Positions 59,100 to 64,000 of a DNA stretch of 64,000 nucleotides are shown piece by piece (the stretch's first letter is position 1; each line of letters starts with the position of its first letter). The DNA is from UBA995 sp035477115 (GTDB lineage: Bacteria; Bacillota; Sulfobacillia; UBA995). Both the position numbers and the translations under genes were made by a program. The notes under the pieces were generated by a model. The model saw only the letters and a list, made by a program, of their open reading frames with translations, did no database searches and was not told where the DNA came from. The stretch covers positions 1-64,000 of the forward strand of contig DATIKW010000003.1 of NCBI GenBank assembly GCA_035477115.1. The letters run 5' to 3'.

Positions 59100-61217
59100 A
59101 TGGCTAACGAGTTATATTCGCTATCAGTCCTGTTTCAGAACAGGCTTTTCAGGATACCCGATTATCAGCGCGGGTACGCTTGGAAGCACGAGCAGCTTGC
59201 CGATTTCTGGGATGACTTGCTTAACCTTCACGAGGACAGGTATCACTATACGGGATTGCTTTCTCTTAAAGCGGTCAACCGCGACAGCGTCAAGGCTTGG
59301 GACGGTGACGAGTGGATTTTGGACATCGGATTCAAGCCCTTTCACGTCGTGGACGGGCAGCAACGTCTAACCACGTTTTCCATCTTAATGTATGAAATTA
59401 TTGCGTTCGTTAAAAACCTGCCCGAAAACAAAGCCAAGGACTACGACGATATTTTGCTTGGGGATGAGTCACTGAAAGAAATTTCGGAGAGATACATTCT
59501 CCGCAGGCGCAAAAAGAACTATATCACGACATACCTTTTTGGGTATGAGACCGACAATCCCAGCGCGGACTACCTGAAGTACAAGGTGTTTAACGAGCCG
59601 TTCGGCAGCACGGTGTTTGAAACCTACTACACCAAAAACCTCAAATACGCCAAGACTTTCTTTGTCGACAATCTTGCGCTAATGTACGAGAGCGACGGCA
59701 TTGAGGGCATCGAACGTCTTTACAAAAAGCTGACCCTTCGCCTGATGTTTAATCTCCACGAGATAGAGGACGACTACGATGTTTTCGTCGCCTTTGAAAC
59801 AATGAATAATCGCGGCAAGAAGTTGACGAACCTTGAACTTCTAAAAAACCGCTTAATATATCTGACCACGCTATTCGACAATTCCGAAATTGATAAGGCT
59901 GATAAGGAACAACTACGCAGGAATATAAATGATGCGTGGAAAGAAGTCTACTATCAGCTTGGGCGCAATCAGAATGCCCCGCTCTCGGATGACGACTTCC
60001 TCCGCGCCCATTGGATTACCTACTTCCGCTACTCTCGAAAAGCCGGGGACGATTATATCCGATTCCTGCTTGGAAAATTCTCGGCAAAGAACGTATTCGA
60101 AAAGCATACCGTTACCCAAGCCGTAGAGGAAACGGAAATTCCGTCTGACTTTGAACAGGATGAGGTTGATAACGAAATAGATGCAACGCCTGAAACCGAA
60201 GCGGTGCTTGTCAGCAAACTTGCGCCACAGGAAATAAGCGACTATGTCAACAGCCTTAAGGCTCTGGCTAAATACTGGTACTATAGCTTCTTCCCATATG
60301 ACAGCGGGTTTAGCAACGACGAGAAGATTTGGATTGATAAACTGAACCGCATAGGTATAGGCTATTTTCGTCCTATCGTCGTCGCGGCTTTATCGGCTGA
60401 AAAATCTACAACAGCGGCGGAGCGGGTCACTCTGTTCAAGTCTATCGAGCGGTTTATATTTGTGTCCTTCCGTATTGGCGGTTTCCAGTCAAGCTACCAA
60501 AGCAGCGTTTATTACAATAAGGTACGGGACGTATTAAGCGGGACAGCCACCCTTGATTCCGTGTCTACGGATTTGGACAATACAGTTGATGGCGATATGG
60601 ACTCAGCGATGAAATCCTTTATTGCTCGCACAAACCGTCGTTTCGATGCGGGAGACGGTTTCTATGGTTGGCGCGACCTGCGTTACTTCCTCTTCGAATA
60701 CGAGTATGAGAAATCGGTCATGAACAACATTGAAAAGGTAAATTGGAGTCTCTTCACGAGGGTAGAAAAAGACAAAGTCACCATTGAACATATCCTGCCG
60801 CAAACGCCGTCAAAGTGGTACTGGCGTAATATGTTCAGGGCTTATACCGTCGAGGAGATAAAACTGCTGTCCGCCTCGCTCGGAAACTTGCTTCCGCTCT
60901 CGCAGAGCATTAATTCGTCGTTGCAGAACGACAGCTTTCCGGATAAAAAGAACCCTTCAAGCAATGGGCGGCGTGGATACAGTAACGGATCGCATTCAGA
61001 GATTGAAGTTGCCGCCGAGCAGGACTGGACAGCAGAAAACATCTTGGAGCGCGGTCAGACGTTGCTTAATTTCATGGAGAAGCGGTGGCGGCTTGAATTT
61101 CTGGGTAACGCCAAGATGGAACTTCTTCACATCCCGTTTGTCGACGACGGTCGGGAAGTTCCGCCGGAAATACTGGAAGTTGAAATTAAGACCCGACTTC
61201 GACACCGCCTGGTGTAA
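59100..61217 (+). CDS. DUF262-DUF1524 protein (GmrSD-like candidate defence nuclease)
   Basis: A 705-residue protein. The N-terminal DUF262 domain has IPDYQRGYAW at 19-28 and the ParB-like motif VVDGQQRLTTF with DGQQR at 85-89, which in relatives couples NTP hydrolysis or sensing to nuclease action. The C-terminal DUF1524 domain has a His-Me/HNH-type site, VTIEHILPQTPSKWYW, near 560-575. This layout matches single-chain GmrSD type IV restriction enzymes and SspE-like proteins that attack modified or foreign DNA. Its DNA is visibly poorer in GC than all neighbours, a sign of recent transfer. ATG 59100 follows AAGGAG. It lies between two transposons. Confidence 0.88.
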   Translation: MANELYSLSVLFQNRLFRIPDYQRGYAWKHEQLADFWDDLLNLHEDRYHYTGLLSLKAVNRDSVKAWDGDEWILDIGFKPFHVVDGQQRLTTFSILMYEIIAFVKNLPENKAKDYDDILLGDESLKEISERYILRRRKKNYITTYLFGYETDNPSADYLKYKVFNEPFGSTVFETYYTKNLKYAKTFFVDNLALMYESDGIEGIERLYKKLTLRLMFNLHEIEDDYDVFVAFETMNNRGKKLTNLELLKNRLIYLTTLFDNSEIDKADKEQLRRNINDAWKEVYYQLGRNQNAPLSDDDFLRAHWITYFRYSRKAGDDYIRFLLGKFSAKNVFEKHTVTQAVEETEIPSDFEQDEVDNEIDATPETEAVLVSKLAPQEISDYVNSLKALAKYWYYSFFPYDSGFSNDEKIWIDKLNRIGIGYFRPIVVAALSAEKSTTAAERVTLFKSIERFIFVSFRIGGFQSSYQSSVYYNKVRDVLSGTATLDSVSTDLDNTVDGDMDSAMKSFIARTNRRFDAGDGFYGWRDLRYFLFEYEYEKSVMNNIEKVNWSLFTRVEKDKVTIEHILPQTPSKWYWRNMFRAYTVEEIKLLSASLGNLLPLSQSINSSLQNDSFPDKKNPSSNGRRGYSNGSHSEIEVAAEQDWTAENILERGQTLLNFMEKRWRLEFLGNAKMELLHIPFVDDGREVPPEILEVEIKTRLRHRLV

Positions 61218-61373
61218 TAGATCTGCGTAGCTCAAGCTAAACCCATGATGTTGAAGCCCACGTTATTTGTCGGTGAATCGCCCACATTGGGTGGCGGTGA
61301 GAGAACGCTCAGAATGTGCGTCGTTGAAAGCAAGGGGCCCAGCGTGGTTGCCGGGCCCTAGCTAGCCGGTGAG
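61218..61373. other. Junction between the DUF262 gene and the second transposon
   Basis: The region has lower GC at its left side. It contains the hairpin at 61334-61359 and, at 61246-61271, a TG-started stretch weakly resembling the far end of the next transposon. The true transposon boundary must lie here but I cannot fix it. Confidence 0.4.
61334..61359 (-). terminator. Hairpin after the transposon operon
   Basis: GGGGCCCAGC (61334-61343) and GCCGGGCCCT (61350-61359) form a 6-bp GC stem, one mismatch and two more pairs. It lies 14 bp beyond the stop of the minus-strand ATPase gene. The minus-strand tail CTTGCTTTC is only mildly T-rich. Confidence 0.45.
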
Positions 61374-62177
61374 TTAGAGCTGGTCGTAGTCGAGTTGGAC
61401 GCGCTGGACGTTGGCGGTGTCGACCACCTGGCCGTTCTGGCTGCAGACATCGAGGAGACAGGCGTTGGCCAGGGTATTTATGAGCCTGGGGATGCCGCGA
61501 GTGATGGCGTGGATCTGGGAGATGGCCGCGTCAGTAAAGAAGGTTCGGGTGGCGCCAGCGTGTTTGAGGGAATGTTCGATGTAGGCTTTGCTTTCCGGTT
61601 CTTCGAGTCCCAAGAGGTGATAGCGTACTCCTACCCGTTGCCGTATCGCCTCGAAGGTACGTAGGCGCAAGGTAGCGCGCAGTTCCGCCTGGCCCACGAG
61701 GAGCAGGGCGAACGGGGACAGCGAATCGAACCGGAAACTCGTCAGGAAGCGCACTTCCGCCATCATGGAGGGAGACAGCAGGTGGGCCTCGTCGATGACG
61801 ATTACCGGCTGTTTCCCCTGGTTTTCATAAGCGTCCAGGAAGGCCTGGTCGAACTGGCGGCATGCGTCCCTTTGATGAAAGGCGGGGGCGATGCCGAACT
61901 GGGCAAGGGCCTCCCGGTAGAAACCTCGGGGTTCCAGGTTGGAATCGGCGATGTAAAGGAAGGGATGGCGTACGGGGTCAAGTCTTGCGGCCAGGGCGCG
62001 TATGGCCGTGGACTTGCCCGCTCCTATCTCGCCGGTGATGACGCCGAACGCACGGGACTTCACGATGTAATCGAGCCTGGCGGATAGTTCCTGCAGGCCC
62101 TGGCTCAAGTACAGCTCAGCCGGGGGAAGCGCCCGGTCGAACGGCAGACGGCTAAGGCCGAAGTAGCGCTGGATCAT
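61374..62177 (-). CDS. AAA ATPase of a two-gene transposon (TniB/ExeA-like)
   Basis: A 267-residue AAA+ ATPase. It starts MIQRYFGLSRLPFDRALPP, has Walker A GEIGAGKSTAIRALAARL near residue 48, Walker B VIVIDEAHLLSP near 125 and ends with a helical lid (ITRGIPRLINTLANACLLD). ExeA/TniB/TnsC-like ATPases choose the target site for a partner transposase. It overlaps the upstream transposase gene by 4 bp. Intact, without obvious mutation. Confidence 0.9.
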   Translation of the reverse strand: MIQRYFGLSRLPFDRALPPAELYLSQGLQELSARLDYIVKSRAFGVITGEIGAGKSTAIRALAARLDPVRHPFLYIADSNLEPRGFYREALAQFGIAPAFHQRDACRQFDQAFLDAYENQGKQPVIVIDEAHLLSPSMMAEVRFLTSFRFDSLSPFALLLVGQAELRATLRLRTFEAIRQRVGVRYHLLGLEEPESKAYIEHSLKHAGATRTFFTDAAISQIHAITRGIPRLINTLANACLLDVCSQNGQVVDTANVQRVQLDYDQL

Positions 62178-63541
62178 GGGCTTTGCTCCTCCTCAAGGCG
62201 AGGGAAGCGCATCTCGCCTAGTTTTGTACGTCTTTCCTCCTCGTACTGGCGCTTGGCCAGTTCGAGCAGGCTCATGCTCATGGCCGGCGTGGTGACCTGA
62301 GGTGGGGACGGACTAACTTCTCGGCGCCGCGGTCTTTGTAGGTCCAGCGGCTGGGCATCGGGGTATTGCTCATTTCCAAGCCATACCTGAATGAGGGACA
62401 GGTCATAGGGGTCGTAGCGGACAGTGATGGTCCTGCGCACGAGCGCCGCGCTCACCTCGTAGGTATTGCCATCAAGCGTGAAGCACCCCGTCTTGTCGAC
62501 CCGCCGCTGCTGGTGCCAGAGGAAAACCTGGCGCACCCTGAAGGGGTCGAGCCTCCGCAGCGGGGTAGCGTCCGATTCGAATCGGTCTTTGGGAGTTTGC
62601 TTCAAGGCCCCGTGGAGCTTTCGGTGGTACGCTACCTCCAGCCAAGCCCAGAAGTATTCGTTCAGTTGCTCAAGGGTGATGAGCTTGCCAGCGGCGATCA
62701 GCGCGTAGGCCTCGGGCTTGAAACTGCGGTCCACATACTGGAAATACTTTTCCACTTTACCGCGTCCTTGCGGCCTGCCCGGCCGGGAGTGTATGAGCTG
62801 GAATCCCAGTTCGCCCGCGATGCGGTCCAGGTGCTGCCCGGAGTAGATGGCACCGTTATCGCAATAAAGACGGCTGGGGATTCCGTACTTCAGCATGGCT
62901 TTTTTCAAAGCGTCCTCGAGTTTGGGCCGGCGTTCTTCGAAGTAGTACTCGCCGTGCGGCACCAATCTCGAGTAGTCGTCGAGAAAAGCGATTAAGTAGG
63001 CCTGGCGTTTGCGGCGTGGGTCCTCAGGGTCAGGGAGGTAGAGGGTATGGTGGCAGTCCCCCTGCCAGGTATGATTCCGGTGGGGTGATTGAAACCTGCG
63101 GTGACTCCTCTGCCGGGATGGCATTTTCATCCCCAGCGCGGAAAGCTGTCTCCTGAGCGTGCTCGGCTTCAACCGGCCATGTTCGACCTCCCCCGCGAGT
63201 TCGAGCATGGAAATGATCTGCGGCACGCTCCGGGACCCAAGCTCCCGCTTCAGACCTATGGCCTTGTCCAGTATGGCTGCCGGCAACGCTCGACAGTTCC
63301 CCCGGTCGGACCGCCCGGCAGGCTTTAGGGCCTCCAGCCCGCCCTGGCGGTAATGCCGTAGCCAACGCTCCAGCGTGCGCCTGTGCACCCTGGTGGCCTG
63401 GCCAAATGGCGTACTGTATTCCTTGGCCGCCAGTTCCCTCAGAAGGCGAGCCTGCTCCCCCCGCTGCAGGCGCTCTATCACCAGCGGAGCGATGACGCCG
63501 TACCGGAAGTTGGCGATGAGTTCTGCTTGCTCTTCGGTCAT
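62174..63541 (-). CDS. DDE transposase with rve integrase core (IS481/Mu-like)
   Basis: A 455-residue transposase. An N-terminal helix-turn-helix of the IS481 kind (RVHRRTLERWLRHYRQGGLEALKP, about 52-75) is followed by the integrase core with NHTWQGDCHHTLYLP (first Asp), LYCDNGAIYSG (second Asp) and RPGRPQGRGKVEKYFQYV (Glu), and a C-terminal Mu-type beta-barrel with FTLDGNTYEVSAALVRRTITVRYDP. ATG 63541 is the start. The stop overlaps the ATPase start by 4 bp, so both are made together. The gene appears intact. Confidence 0.92.
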   Translation of the reverse strand: MTEEQAELIANFRYGVIAPLVIERLQRGEQARLLRELAAKEYSTPFGQATRVHRRTLERWLRHYRQGGLEALKPAGRSDRGNCRALPAAILDKAIGLKRELGSRSVPQIISMLELAGEVEHGRLKPSTLRRQLSALGMKMPSRQRSHRRFQSPHRNHTWQGDCHHTLYLPDPEDPRRKRQAYLIAFLDDYSRLVPHGEYYFEERRPKLEDALKKAMLKYGIPSRLYCDNGAIYSGQHLDRIAGELGFQLIHSRPGRPQGRGKVEKYFQYVDRSFKPEAYALIAAGKLITLEQLNEYFWAWLEVAYHRKLHGALKQTPKDRFESDATPLRRLDPFRVRQVFLWHQQRRVDKTGCFTLDGNTYEVSAALVRRTITVRYDPYDLSLIQVWLGNEQYPDAQPLDLQRPRRREVSPSPPQVTTPAMSMSLLELAKRQYEEERRTKLGEMRFPRLEEEQSP

Positions 63542-63770
63542 ATGGCCTTTCCTCCCCTGGGACAGTCTCCCACCCTAAGTCTGCAGCCCAGGGCGCATAC
63601 GGGAAAGTGACAAGGTTTGTGGGGGCTTTATGGCAGCCGGACCGGCTACCGGCAGAACCACATGTACCAGCAGATGCGGGCACGCGATGGTCATCGGGCT
63701 GCCGGCTGCGGGCGCGGCTTTACCCTCCCGGCATTGGCTTTTACAGCGCCCACGCCGATGTCGGGGTCGC
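63542..63770. other. Region upstream of the second transposon
   Basis: This stretch of 229 bp has no convincing gene. The part at 63609-63635 shows AAGCCC..CAC..TTGTC on the minus strand, weakly like 61246-61271 on the plus strand, so it may hold the transposon end. Short open frames here look like chance frames in GC-rich DNA. Confidence 0.35.
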
Positions 63771-64000
63771 TCACAGACTCAGGTGGGTGGGGTAATGAAC
63801 GTTGAGGAACACGAAAAGGGGCATGACGCCAGAGCCGCACACCAGGGTGCGGAGGATTTCTCCCAGCGTGATTACGCTCAGGAGCCACCCGCGCAGGCAC
63901 TTGGGCTTGGGCAGGTACGAAGTCACGTCCAGCCCGGGGGCAAGGTGAAGGACTTGCTCGATTATCGACTCGGCCAGCGCCCGGGCTCTCTGGCGCCAGC
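63771..64000 (-). CDS. Partial hypothetical protein at the right edge
   Basis: A minus-strand frame with its stop at 63771-63773 stays open to the right edge (76 codons). The visible end includes ALAESIIEQVLHLAPGLDV, CLRGWLLSVITLGEILRTLV and PLFVFLNVHYP, with GC-rich third positions like real genes here. The opposite frame (plus strand from 63795) is open too but has a shadow-like composition. No family recognised; it could be the damaged end of a gene cut by the transposon. Confidence 0.4.
   Translation of the reverse strand, partial: WRQRARALAESIIEQVLHLAPGLDVTSYLPKPKCLRGWLLSVITLGEILRTLVCGSGVMPLFVFLNVHYPTHLSL

Larger units (their letters stand above)
61374..63541 (-). mobile_element. Two-gene transposon (rve transposase plus AAA ATPase)
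   Basis: Transposase and ATPase genes are coupled on the minus strand, an arrangement like TniA-TniB and TnsB-TnsC. GC content is high, matching the host. The listed span covers the genes only; possible ends are discussed in the findings and remain unproved. Confidence 0.75.

Noticed and set aside
63795..64000. Plus-strand open frame starting ATG 63795 and running off the edge
   Set aside because: Its composition is typical of a shadow and third codon positions are less GC-rich than in the opposite frame, which I call instead.
56360..64000. tRNA-Ala as attachment site of an integrated island
   Set aside because: No integrase gene and no repeat of the tRNA 3' end was found downstream in the window; the accessory DNA is explained by two transposons and one cargo-like gene.

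Overview
The window is high-GC DNA from a chromosome that looks like a member of the Bacillota (Firmicutes), probably a deep, GC-rich clostridial-type lineage such as the Moorella, Pelotomaculum, Symbiobacteriia or Limnochordia groups. Support: the gene order radical SAM protein / DUF2344 / RNase G / rplU / rpmA / Spo0B-like / obgE / nadD / yqeK / LCP / rsfS, a glmS ribozyme ahead of glmS, the cdaA-ybbR-glmM cluster, a YhaM-type exonuclease and a bacillithiol enzyme (BshC). I cannot name the genus from the sequence alone.

Left part (1-13993): a minus-strand dipeptide-type ABC importer (lipoprotein SBP, DppB, DppC) with two unknown membrane-associated genes downstream and a solitary beta-class DNA methyltransferase upstream; a plus-strand run of P1 peptidase, CobO, an unknown gene and a PurM/HypE-like protein; then a minus-strand moxR-DUF58-transglutaminase (TgpA) operon.

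Metabolic and regulatory part (14086-29637): a coupled ferredoxin / tungsten aldehyde oxidoreductase pair; a sigma-54 activator with a near-consensus -24/-12 promoter lying between it and a lysine 2,3-aminomutase gene; DNA polymerase IV; an XRE-cupin regulator; a cluster of YhaM-type exonuclease, small membrane protein, Clp1-like polynucleotide kinase, sirtuin and BshC; an AtoE-type transporter followed by both subunits of a CoA-transferase. KamA, the CoA-transferase and AtoE together suggest amino-acid and short-chain fatty-acid fermentation (inference).

Cell-envelope part (29654-43512): cdaA-cdaR-glmM, the glmS ribozyme and glmS, acpS, nnr, then a tightly overlapping run alr / D-cysteine desulfhydrase-like / P1 peptidase / asparaginase II / DUF4438, and a RodA-like gene with its own sigma-A promoter.

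Housekeeping part (43514-56359): a LonC-type protease on the minus strand, then the ribosome and GTPase cluster ending with rsfS (which appears to start at CTG) and a tRNA-Ala(GGC) with its own promoter and terminator. L27 here lacks the cleaved leader usual in Firmicutes and the gene of its processing protease (prp) is missing from its usual place.

Right part (56360-64000): an accessory region. An intact IS21-family element, an AT-richer DUF262/DUF1524 (GmrSD-like) candidate anti-phage gene, and a two-gene transposon (AAA ATPase plus rve transposase) sit just downstream of the tRNA and its terminators, followed by a partial unknown gene at the edge.
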